A stretch of DNA of 64,000 bases from the NCBI GenBank assembly GCA_949126835.1, contig OX421496.1, positions 17,799,844-17,863,843 on the forward strand, read 5' to 3'. The notes beneath the pieces were generated by a model that was given only the letters and a program-made list of their open reading frames with translations, searched no databases and was not told the origin of the DNA. A program made the position numbers and the translations under genes. The stretch comes from Anisus vortex. Taxonomy: Eukaryota > Mollusca > Gastropoda > Planorbidae. Below are positions 43,770 to 54,670 of this stretch, in pieces. The number at the start of each line of letters is the position of its first letter. Position 1 is the first letter of the stretch.

Positions 43770-43843
43770 AGGTCTCTCGCGTGCCATTGAAAATCGCTCT
43801 GCGTGCCAGGTTTGGAACGCTTGCCTTAGATTGCCGGCCCCTA
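43770..43843. mobile_element. Solo right end of a hAT-like element
   Basis: GCGTGCCAGGTTTGGAACGC, then TTGCCTTAGATTGCCGGCCC CT, closely parallels the right end of the complete short element at 45083-45266 (GCGTGCCAAGTCTGGCACGC, TTTGCCGGCCCCT). The left end is absent; the 36-bp array lies directly to its left. Confidence 0.6.
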
Positions 43844-44154
43844 TTCAACGATATCTAAGTAAGCAATATCGCAGTCTCGTCGAGAAGTGGGTTCAAGTCT
43901 GGTTTATTCACCGAAAGCTAATAATATGACTTTAAAAGCACGCTGATTTTCTGCTTATCGGTCTGATACGTGAAGTAATCCAAAACTAATTTTCGCTCTC
44001 CGCACAATTGAAAAAAAAAAGAAGAAAAGAAATAACAATGTCTTACGAAAAATCCGTTTGTTTTTATTGTTTAATGATGTCGGGCCTGATCTTTTAAATA
44101 AAAAAAATAAATAATTAAAGTGTTCTTAAAACTGAACATAGAGAATGTGTTTTG

Positions 44155-45053
44155 TAATAGGGACAACAGACTCTAGAAGTTCAAGTAATAGGGACAACAG
44201 ACTCAAGAAGTTCAAGTAATAGGGACAACAGACTCTAGAAGTTCAAGTAATAGGGACAACAGACTCAAGAAGTTCAAGTAATAGGGACAACAGACTCTAG
44301 AAGTTCAAGTAATAGGGACAACAGACTCTAGAAGTTCAAGTAATAGGGACAACAGACTCTAGAAGTTCAAGTAATAGGGACAACAGACTCTAGAAGTTCA
44401 AGTAATAGGGACAACAGACTCTAGAAGTTCAAGTAATAGGGACAACAGACTCTAGAAGTTCAAGTAATAGGGACAACAGACTCTAGAAGTTCAAGTAATA
44501 GGGACAACAGACTCTAGAAGTTCAAGTAATAGGGACAACAGACTCTAGAAGTTCAAGTAATAGGGACAACAGACTCTAGAAGTTCAAGTAATAGGGACAA
44601 CAGACTCTAGAAGTTCAAGTAATAGGGACAACAGACTCTAGAAGTTCAAGTAATAGGGACAACAGACTCTAGAAGTTCAAGTAATAGGGACAACAGACTC
44701 TAGAAGTTCAAGTAATAGGGACAACAGACTCTAGAAGTTCAAGTAATAGGGACAACAGACTCTAGAAGTTCAAGTAATAGGGACAACAGACTCTAGAAGT
44801 TCAAGTAATAGGGACAACAGACTCTAGAAGTTCAAGTAATAGGGACAACAGACTCTAGAAGTTCAAGTAATAGGGACAACAGACTCTAGAAGTTCAAGTA
44901 ATAGGGACAACAGACTCTAGAAGTTCAAGTAATAGGGACAACAGACTCTAGAAGTTCAAGTAATAGGGACAACAGACTCTAGAAGTTCAAGTAATAGGGA
45001 CAACAGACTCTAGAAGTTCAAGTAATAGGGACAACAGACTCTAGAAGTTCAAG
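44155..45053. repeat. 31-bp minisatellite, about 29 nearly identical copies
   Basis: Unit AATAGGGACAACAGACTCTA GAAGTTCAAGT. Only two units differ visibly (ACTCAAG for ACTCTAG near the left end, at positions two and four). Each standard unit has one TCTAGA. TAATAG supplies stop codons, so no long open frame exists. The uniformity implies recent expansion, or possibly an assembly-sensitive copy number. Confidence 0.93.
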
Positions 45054-45082
45054 TGTTTAAACTTTATTTTTTAAGCTCTATA

Positions 45083-45266
45083 TTAGGGGTCGGCAACATT
45101 TTGATAACATTGTGTGCCGAAATATGATTTCTAATTCATTCTGCGTGCCAACAGCCTAAAAGTCATCCTGCTGTAGCACTAAATTTCTTGTAGAAGAGAC
45201 TTGAATAGACTTTTTGGACCTCGGCGTGCCAAGTCTGGCACGCGTGCCGTAGTTTGCCGGCCCCTG
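45083..45266. mobile_element. Short non-autonomous hAT-like element (MITE)
   Basis: The terminal sequences TAGGGGTCGGCAAC and (complement of the right end) AGGGGCCGGCAAAC are imperfect inverted repeats. The flanks GCTCTATA and GCTCTATG form a 7-of-8 target-site duplication, the length expected for hAT. No transposase. Interior words such as GCGTGCC recur in the solo end at 43770. Confidence 0.7.
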
Positions 45267-45989
45267 CTCTATGCCATCATGTGATACATAATGTTAACAT
45301 CTGGAATTTATAAGCAGTGTTCGAACACGCCGGTAACAAAGGAGAGGCGGTGGCGGTGGCGGTGATCGTGGTTCCATGCATCCTGAAATTACTATATTAT
45401 TATAAACAAGTATTGAGATTGAAGAATACTTAAACCTACATAGTCTGCCGACCATAACTGACAGACCGACTATAACTGCAAACAGTTCCCCGCCGACCCC
45501 AATTCAAACTAAGTAAAAAAATAATTGTATTTTCAACTACAGTTTGTGTACCCCACTTCAATTTCCACAATTGAAACGTGTAACCAGAGCGCACTGCTCA
45601 AGCTAAAAATGCGAGTAGAATTGTGAGTCGCGCTTTACAAGTGACAGCCATGATACCAATACTTATTGTAATCAAATCTTAAACAAGGCAATATCATGAC
45701 GTTCTAAATGTTGAATATGGATGACTTTAATATCAATCTAAAACATTGCCGTCCGCGCAAGTATTAGTTCCATGAGAGGTAGGGGGAGTTAGGGAATATC
45801 ACAGTTTAATATAGTTCTTTAATCTCTAGCTCTACATTAGATCAACTATAGGGGTAGGGGAGATGGATAGTCCAGTAGTAAATGTACAGTAGTATAAAAC
45901 ACAGAATAAATATAGCCTATGACTAAAAGCTTTATTGAGACAGATAGAGATTTGGAGATGCGGAAGAGAGACAGGGAGATATTGTTAGT

Positions 45990-46025
<36 letters not shown>

Positions 46026-47080
46026 ACAGTTTCAAAGTTCAAACAGATGACTTATCTACATTGCTACATGAAAGCTAAAAGTAACTAACTAATATGTAGG
46101 TTAATACATGAGGAAATGTACACATTAATACTTTAATAATATTTATTTATCTACTGTCCTTATGTTGTTGTTTTTTTCATCGATCAACAACAACACGAAA
46201 CGCAAACAAAGAAAAGAAAATGTTTAAATACACAAACTATTGGCACTGTTAAAGCACAATCAATTAGAAAAATAAAATAAAACAGAAAGAATGCAAAATT
46301 AAACGATACAAAAACATAAAGATTTATTCAGCTATTAGAATTTGGGTTACAATACCCCCCACCCCCCGCGATCAAACGACGCGACATAAAAAGCTAATAT
46401 TCCCCCTAAAAATAGTAAAATGTAACAATGAGAAAGAAAAAAATCCGTTAGTTTCAAATGTTGTTCAGTTAAAGCTCCGTACATTGAAAAAACCCAACTA
46501 TATTTGAATACGAAATGAGGAAATCGGAAACCAAAAAACTATAGAAAAAAACAAAACAACACGCCAATATAAAAAATGAAACAACAAACTACAACGTAAC
46601 AACAACATAGCCTACAAAAATAAACAAACCTACAACACACATGGTAACGTAAAGCCTCTATACTAAACGACGACGCATGTCATAAAGAGGGGCTCTGTAA
46701 CTCTATGTAGCACAGACAAAAAACACAATATTTATTATAATAACAGCACAATACAAGGCCAGGACCATATCAATGTTTTATGAAACAGTAGGACAGCACT
46801 CACAAAGACTGGCGTAATGGCGTGTGGCGTGGAAGAGGTAAAAATACTAATATAAAAAGAAAAACTAGATGTCTGTCACGAACGCTTCCTGAGTAACGTT
46901 GTCGTAATGACTAATTCATCGGTGGGGCTTTTCATTAATTCAGGGGAGCAAGACATGTCGTACAGAGGTAGGTTCTAGTCTAGTGGCTGACTTCACCATG
47001 GATCGAACACGTTGTGAACAGACTATAGAGTACAGAATCGACTTGCACGAAGTGCAAAGAAATTGTCAGCCCACGCATTG
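45267..47080. other. Gene-poor AT-rich stretch
   Basis: No exon or element recognised except a (GGCGGT)n patch near 45345, a (GA)n microsatellite at 45993-46020 and a poly-C patch near 46352. Short open frames are not protein-like. Confidence 0.5.
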
Positions 47081-47620
47081 GGTTTGAAGGTTCATCGGTA
47101 TAGACCTTCAACGGTCAAGCGGTTCGCCGGTCTTCTAAATCCTGACCAGTCTTCTAGAGGTTTACCGGTCTTATTGAGGTTCCCCGGTGTTCTAGAGATA
47201 CACCCAAGTTCAAGGGGTTTACGGGTCTTCTAGCGGTTGTCTTGTCTTCTAGAGGGTCACCTGTTTTGTAGAGGTTTACCTGTTTTGTATAGGTTCACCT
47301 GTGTTCTAAGCTATCGCATTTCAACTAGACGTTCACATGTGTTCTAGAGGTTCACCTGTTTTGTAGAGGTTCACCTGTGTTCTAAGCTATCGCATTTCAA
47401 CTAGACGTTCACATGTGTTCTAGAGGTTAACCTGTTTTGTAGAGGTTCACCTGTGTTCTAAGCTATCGCATTTCAACTAGACGTTCACATGTGTTCTAGA
47501 AGTTCACCGGTCCACTAGATGTTCACCAGATTTCTAAAGGTTTACTAGTTTTTTTTTTATAGGTGTACCGGTCTTCTAGAAGTCCGCCTGTCAAATAGAG
47601 GCCACTAGAGAATCACCTGT
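47080..47620. repeat. Degenerate 20-bp repeat with a 76-bp higher-order unit
   Basis: A basic word, TCTAGAGGTTCACC(T/G)GT, recurs with variation across 0.5 kb. Within it, a 76-bp block starting GTTCACCTGTGTTCTAAGCT and including ATCGCATTTCAACTAGACG is repeated three times (CTAAGC at 47306, 47382 and 47458). That gives two levels of tandem duplication. Confidence 0.75.
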
Positions 47621-47659
47621 CTAGATGTTAATTGGTTTAGAGTCCAGAGTCAGTTTAAA

Positions 47660-47880
47660 AGTTTAAATGAGACATGACATTAATTTGATAGGTAACAGAA
47701 ACAAAAACTTTAACTGACATCAATTGGCAAAAAGCAAATGTCAGTTTTAGTTGGCAACAGAAGCTAATGTCAACCTGACATCTATTGTCAAAAGAAGCGG
47801 ACACCGAGTCATCAATAATTGGCAACTGCAGCTAACGTCAACGTGACATTAATTGGCCATACATAATTACCCATATGAAC
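47660..47880. repeat. Degenerate repeat around TGACATCAATTGGCAA
   Basis: TGACAT(T/C)(A/T)ATT(T)G(G/T)(C/T)AA and GAAGCTAATGTCAA words recur about four to five times at 40-60-bp spacing with considerable divergence. Confidence 0.5.
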
Positions 47881-50555
47881 TAGAGTTAATCCGAAAATCC
47901 AACAGTAATAGAAACTAAAATGTCTATCTGCCAATCAACAAGAGAAATTTATTTGGGTAAATGTGAAAGAAACTCGCGAGATTAGTTGAAACTTAAGTTT
48001 TACATCTCTAGGTAAGCCTTATAGTCATACTGTAGTCCACACCAAATTGTCTTTTTACACCTTCACACGTCTTTTGTACACCTGTAAGTCAAGATGCAGG
48101 TGACTTTGTGTAAGTCAGCCCTCTCACCCCTCATAGCGGCAATCTTTGATCCGAATGGTAGGAATTCAATTAGCTGCAATAGCATTGTGCTGTTTAAATC
48201 CCACAATATCTATCAACGCAAAAGGTCCGAAATAAACAAAACTGTGTCAAATTCTAACTTATTTAGATAGAACTGGACAACGTGGTTCGTTCAACTACCG
48301 TGATGCCGTCAAGCAAACGTTTCGAAAATAGAATAATGCTTAGAATTATTAGAGGTTAGAAGTTTGAATGATTAGAATAATTGGGATAGACAATGTTTGG
48401 CAGCTAACTACAGCGGCTAACTAGTGCGGTAACATCCAATACAAAAGTTCGTACGAGAGAGAAATATATATATTTGATGTAACACGTAGTATATAATTAT
48501 CTATATGGAGAGAAGGCAACTATTTGTGCATGGGCGCTTGACACTCGTGAGCAGGCCCCAAATAATGACTTGTGTCTTTTAAAGTCTGCACCCAACTGAT
48601 TTTTTTTTAAATTCTCGCTGCCTTTCGCTCTTCTACTTTTTTTACATTCTCTTTCTCTCTCTGAATCTCTCTGTACCTGCTAGTCAAAAATGTCTTTGCA
48701 GGTGTTTCTATAAACTCTATTATATTATTTGATAATGTAAATAAATATACAAATTCAAACAAACTTACCAAATGTGAATCCTCAACCAAACGAATGAAAT
48801 ATGCCAAAGAAATCATTGTACACAGACTCTACAAATTAAAATTTTCGTTACCTATTGATGCATACGTTGTTGTTGTATGAGCAATAAAAGCGGACCTACA
48901 TAGTTATACAACAATACTTTTCATTTTGTAACTTTACCCCCCCCCACCCCCCAACTGCCCCCCGCCTTACTCTACCCTAACCTCTACTCTAACTCTTGCT
49001 CCGCAAATGACCAAGTCAACCGTCGGAAAACTCAGCCACCAATTAAGGAGTTTACCCGAGACCAGCTCTTAAGCCTCTCCCCCACTCCTCTCCCCCCCCC
49101 CGCCACTCCCTATAAGCGCACGGCACGGCTCACCCACAAGTGACTGGCAATAAAAAAAAATTAAGTCATGCAGTCAAAAGCGGGCGGGTGTATTAGTGGG
49201 GTGTGTAGGGGAGGCGTGGGAGGGGGAGTGGATTACTGTAAAACTCCAAAACAAATACTGCGTCTCGTTAAAAGTTCATATTATTTCGTTGTTGCAAATT
49301 TATTGTATTCTATGGTTTGCGTGGGGAAGAAACCAACACCCTTGCACTTAAAAAAATAACAACAACTGATTGTATATATACAGCAATCATGCAGAGATAT
49401 GTATACAAGACAAGTGTAAAATACGTGCGAGTATCTCAGAGCTGCAAAAACTACAAATTGTGCCAGCTTTATTGGTTGTTTACGGTAGCGTTTGAAATAA
49501 AAAGGGGGTTATGAGCTGTTGGTGGGGGAAAAGTCCTTGAAAGACGGAAAGAATGGAGATTGGCTGAAGTATTGTGCTGGACGATTGTGACGGCAAAAGG
49601 TAGGGGAGGCGATAAGGATGTTAGATTACAACAATAGAAGCAGTCCAGCAGTTCCCTCCCTTGGAAAGGTATGAGCAGCAGCGTGGTTATGGGTCTGGAT
49701 GGGGGGAGATGAGGGGTGGGCTTTTTCTTAGGAGTTGGGGGGGGGGGTTAGTCCATATTGATTGCCGATCGGCAATACCTGGATCAAACGATAGCCCTTG
49801 ATACGTCTGCAGAAGTGACAAGATGCCGTGACTCTCAGATCACGCGTGTGTGTATTGAGTGAGTGCGCGCGCGTGTGTGCGTACATTTGCAGGTTCGAGT
49901 GTTTGTGTGGGGGGTGTGGTGTGGAGTAATACCAATGCAGGTAAACGGTAGACATACATTAGTATTAAACGTGCCTTGCTCCTCCGTTCGGGGACCACGC
50001 TGAACTATTTCTACACTATTTTACATAATTGTGTAATAAAACTTCTATTTTTTTGTCGAAAGAGTAATTAAACAACCCTTAAAAAAAAAACAAGTCTTTC
50101 GTATAAATTTTTCATAAACATTTTACTTATGCATTAGTCTTCCAAAGATTTACCTCTTTGCCACCTACAAAAAGATTAACAAAAGCGAAATTAATAAATA
50201 TAGATGGCATAATTTGTTCATATTGAGTTCAAAACTTTGGGTAGATCTATGTGCATTCAGATGCATTCAATATGGATTTACCAATACGAACCGAAAAGTA
50301 TACTGAAAAAAAAAACACAACGACAAATGACTTTCGGACCTTTAAGGTGGGGGATGTGGCTGAAAAGTGTATACAATATTGTCTATGTTCCGATTTTCAA
50401 ATGGATTGGATGACGGGAAGTAGATCTCGTATAATATAATATAATATCTCTTTGATTTTTTTTCACTCTATGCGTTGTGCGGGCTTTTGGGTTTTCCCCA
50501 ACTGTTATGTTGTTCATTTGTTTTTATTAAACTTTGTGGTTATTGTATAAGCTTA
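47881..50555. other. No gene recognised
   Basis: Mixed AT-rich sequence with C- or G-homopolymer patches (near 48938, 49091 and 49738) and a purine/pyrimidine-alternating GCGCGCGTGTGTG stretch near 49866. A minus-strand open frame at 48607-48816 is Glu/Lys-rich but resembles nothing I know. Confidence 0.45.
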
Positions 50556-50559
50556 CTTA

Positions 50560-51045
50560 TATAATACACATGGACCGCTTGCTTTAGTATTTCTGCTATA
50601 TGATGACTCGAACCGAAACACTGATTTTCGGAATTCCCGATTATAAATCAAGTATTTGCTATAGATCTACAAGTTCCGTTTTATTTAATCGCTATGATTT
50701 TCTCAATGAAAAATTAAAATCGAAAGTTGTATACAACGGAAACATTTATAGATCAGTGTTGTATGCGCACGGAAAAAGAACATAAGCTCTAAAAATAGAG
50801 CAAGCGGTCCATCTTATTATAGTGAATGATAATAAGACTAATAGGCCTATAAGTATTCATTTAAAGTCGAAAAAAAATGCGATTTAATAAAACGGAACAT
50901 GTATGGCAAATACTTTATTTAGAATCGGGAATTACAAAACAAGAATATAAGAGCATAAAAAACTAAAGCAAGCGGTCCGTGTGTATTATCATAGACTATA
51001 ATATACATGGGCAGCTTGCTTTAGTTTTTTATGCTCTTTTTTTGG
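50560..51045. mobile_element. Foldback element with long complex inverted repeats
   Basis: The left arm (about 50567-50700) and right arm (about 50875-50995) are reverse complements over most of their length: CGATTATAAATCAAGTATTT and AAATACTTTATTTAGAATCG, and TTCCGTTTTATTTAATCGC and GCGATTTAATAAAACGGAA. The terminal word GGACCGCTTGCTTTAG occurs four times in alternating orientation (about 50570 +, 50802 -, 50970 -, 51012 +). The last two form a hairpin with arms of about 30 bp (GAGCATAAAAAACTAAAGC). No coding capacity. Confidence 0.78.
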
Positions 51046-51526
51046 GGACTTAGTATGTGTGTGTATTATTAATTATTAATAGCTTCAGAGTAGTGTAACA
51101 TAAAATAGACCTGGTATTCTATCGTTATTATTTATTATTCTGTTATGACATATACTACCCACTCTATATGGCCTACGTTAGAGAATTCGCCTCAACGCAT
51201 TTACGATAACAAAGGTACACACCCGAGCCATTGTTAATTAAATATCGTCAGGTGATGTTGACGAAAAAAGCCAATCGAATTATGATCGATGTGCAAATCA
51301 TATCATTTCACTTGTCAATTGGTGGTTTCATATTTCACGATGTGTTTCACCTAAACACAATTCTATAACACATTTGAACACCATCCACATTTTTTTCTGT
51401 TAATAGGACTACTTTATTTTTCTTTCGAAAGAAACTGGTCAACATTATTTAAAGCCTAAATAGAACTAACTAAAGACAACCTGTGAATGTGTATAGTTTT
51501 GTTACTTAAAATGTGTGTATAGAAAT

Positions 51527-51850
51527 ACCCTGGTGTGATTAAATAACAATTCCCTGGTTAGATTTAATAACAATACCCTGGTATGATTGAATGACAATAC
51601 CTGGTTAGATTAAATTACAATCCCCTGGTATGATTTAATAACAATATCCTGGTATGATTTGATAACAGTGCCCTGGTTAGATTTAACAACAATACCCTGG
51701 TATGATTTAATAACAATACTGGTTAGATTTTATAACAATGCACTGGTATGATTTAATAACAATAGCCTGGTATGATTTAATACCAATACCTTGGTTAGAT
51801 TTAATCACAATACCCTGGTATGATTTAATAACACTAACCTGGCGTACATT
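51527..51850. repeat. 23-bp minisatellite, about 14 copies
   Basis: Unit CCCTGGTATGATTTAATAAC AAT, alternating with CCTGGTTAGATTTAATAACAA. Copies vary by substitutions and one- to three-base indels. Decayed copies continue to about 51915. Confidence 0.8.
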
Positions 51851-51919
51851 GGTAAAAAATAACCCTGCTTACATTGGTAACGATACCCCAATATGCCTTG
51901 ATAACAATTCCCGGGTATG

Positions 51920-52920
51920 ACACAGATAATTGATGTTTTTACACACAGTTTGGGTTTAAAGTGTATCGAATGCGTCTATTTATACTCCTTCTATGGTCAA
52001 ACATCTGCTCATGCAATTAATATTAGATTACGCATACAACGACCACTGGCCTAACGCGCAAAACGACGCGAAATAATTCCCCCCAAAAATCAAAAACAAA
52101 TAATAACGTGATTAAAAATGATGCCCTGAAATGGAATAACTGCAGACTTTGAACGCCCCATTGAGTTCAATATTCCAGTGGCCAGGAAATGGCAAAGTGA
52201 GGGTGCCATTGTTTAGGGGCGACGCCTTCAACTTGAAGTAATCCACCAATCAATATATCAACTTTTTTTTTATATTTCCGAAGCCAAACCAGAAGAAAAA
52301 AAAAAGCAACGAGTTGATTGTCGTCTGCCGTGGGAGCTCTCTTAGGTCACACTGCTGCCAACACAGAGCTTTTTTGGCGCGCCGGAAAGAAGTTTAATAA
52401 CAATGGTGGCATTATTCTGCTTGGGACTTGTGGGAAGGGACTGGAAGGTGGGAGAATGGGGTTGTGGGGGTGGGGGTGGGGGGCGGAGTGAGTAGCTGAC
52501 CAAAAAGACTTAAACCAAAAAAATCGATGTAGAACACGCTTAAAGGTAGGGTGCTTTTATTGATGAGGTAAACCCACCGCCGCCTGATGGTGATATTGTC
52601 GCGATTGATTTACGACATTACAAACACATTCTTTTTAAATGAAAGAAAATAATTGATGCTGCAACATAAAAGTAAAGTAAATAATGTTTTAAGCAAAACA
52701 TATAGGATCACTCAGTATTATTGGGTGTACAGAATTGTACACAACATCAATACATTGATTGTGAGTACACAAGTGAGTGCACATACGAAAGTCTTCGATT
52801 GTATTTGAATGTTTCCATGTAGTCTTATACAGGCAGTTGGATTGAATAGTTAACTTGGCCATAGCCCAGTTGTAAAAAAACAAACTGGTACAAAATGCAC
52901 TCAAAAAGCTCGAACAAAAA
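51920..52920. other. No gene recognised
   Basis: AT-rich with a G-rich patch at 52450-52490. Short open frames on the minus strand (52689-52904) are not protein-like. Confidence 0.45.
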
Positions 52921-52989
52921 AGAATGTCTCTTCTATGGGAGCACTAATGACGCTAGAACGACAAAGCCATCTGGAAACCATGTGGCCGA

Positions 52990-54670
52990 CAAAAAATCCT
53001 CCATAACTCGACCGCCATCCGTTTAAGAGGCTGGAACGTTAAATACATCAGTGTTCGAAACTGGTAAAACAGCCCAGATTTGCCGCCAAAACGAGGCAAT
53101 ACAACTGAAATCTAGCTATCTTGGGAATCAGTGAGTCAGGGTCAGGTAAGATTACATTAGCTACAGGAGAGTTACTGCTATACTCTGGACAAGAAGAAAT
53201 GTACCATACAACCAAGGAGTTGCAATCATGTTGTCAAAAAACAGCCCAGAACGCAATTGTGCATGACCCACACATAATCCCAACCAGCCTCAGAACGAAA
53301 AAAAAAAGTAAATATACATGGACATCTTACAAGTTTACAAAGAATGACAATAAAGAAGAAGACAAAGATGAATTATATGATGGGTTGCAAAGCATTTACT
53401 GTGCAGAACTGTTCAAAAAACAATACATAATATATTATATTTATGTGCGACCTAAACACAAAGATTGGCAGTGACATTAATGGATACGAAGAATGTATGG
53501 AAAAAACATGAAGTAGGAGAAATAAATGAGAATGTTGAAAGACTTGTCGACATGTGTTCTTTAAACAGTCTAGCTATTGGAGAAAGTATGCTCAAACACA
53601 CATATATTCACAAAGTAACATGGATATCACCAGACATGTCTATTGCAAACCAAATAGACCATTTCTGCACCTCAAAGAAATTTAGAAGATTGTTCCAATA
53701 TGTTAAAGCAAAACAAAAGGAGCAGACGTGGACTAGGACCATCAATTATTGGTCGTCAGATTAAAACAAGACCCTGCGAGCGGTTGAAAACAAATATTCT
53801 TAAAGTCCATACATGTACTAATGATTTCAAATTCATACTTTCTAACAAGTTTCACATTCTGGCAAGTAGGCTACTAACGGGAGAAGAGACAATCGACAAG
53901 CTTTGGAAACAAGTCAAAGAGATCATGGCAACCACATGCCTGGAAGTACCAGGTCCCATTAAAAACACAAATATAAAGAATGGATCTAAGGAAATACTGA
54001 AATAAGAAGGAAGACAAAGCTGGCAATAGTTAATAACAGCCGTACAAGAAATGAAAAAGTTAAACCTTTAGAGTGATATAGTAAAAAGTAAAGTATCCCG
54101 TCGTAGCAAATTGATCAATAGGGCCGGGGGGGGGGGAGGTAGCGTTCCTCGGTTTCTGTGGCCACGGCATACTAGGGGACTGTTTGGCCTGTACAACGCA
54201 CAGCCGCCTTTACTTTACCCCAACTAAAGTCAGGTACCCACCAGAGCTGGGTAGACTCAAAGACACACCGCAGACTAAGGAACATACCCTAGCCTTCACC
54301 AGGATTCGAACCCAGGACCTTCGGTAAGCCAGCCGAAATAGCTGCCGTCCGGCCACCGTGCCCATAGAGTGATTGAGGGAAGCAAAAACAAATTAAAATA
54401 GAAAAAAAAACTGACAAATGAAACTAACTCAATGTATAATCAGTTAAAGCAGAGAATGCATTCTAAAAGTAAACCAAAGAGAATAGTTCAACACACTCGT
54501 TCAACATCATCCAAAAATCTATCTGGGAAATTCAACAAATAAGAGAGGCGAGTACAAATAAAAGGCGGGAAAAACTATAGCTGACAAAAAAGTACAGATA
54601 AAGAAATGGATAGAACATTTTGAAGAAGTACTCACCTACAAAGCATGCACGATATAACTCCGGCCCAATA
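52990..54670 (+). pseudogene. RTE-like LINE, degraded endonuclease and linker region, split by a SINE
   Basis: Fragments in several frames resemble the N-terminal apurinic-type endonuclease of RTE-like non-LTR elements: GISESGSGKITLATGELLLY (53121 on), then TNDNKEEDKDELYDGLQSIY-like text, VERLVDMCSLNSLAIG, HKVTWISPDMSIANQIDHF and a basic linker. The NQIDHF block corresponds to the catalytic Asp-His end of that fold. After the SINE at 54078-54364 the match resumes (LSGKFNK, KEMDRTF in frame pieces to about 54670). Many frameshifts and stops; not functional. The reverse transcriptase domain is absent. Confidence 0.7.
54078..54364 (-). mobile_element. tRNA-derived SINE inserted in the RTE LINE
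   Basis: Antisense full-length copy: the A-rich tail complement lies at 54080-54100 (AGTAAAAAGTAAAGTATCCCG), then GTTTCTGTGGCCACGGCATA, CAGCCGCCTTTACTTTACCC, AGCTGGGTAGACTCA and the B-box complement GGATTCGAACCCAGG. It is flanked by TAGAGTGAT at 54069-54077 and 54365-54373, a clean 9-bp target-site duplication. Confidence 0.88.

Noticed and set aside
44155..45053. CRISPR-like array
   Set aside because: Units are contiguous 31-bp tandem copies with no unique spacers, in a eukaryotic genome.
48607..48816. Missing first exon of CFAP92
   Set aside because: The Glu/Lys-rich end is mildly suggestive, but there is no donor with the required phase at a sensible place and no similarity; left unassigned.
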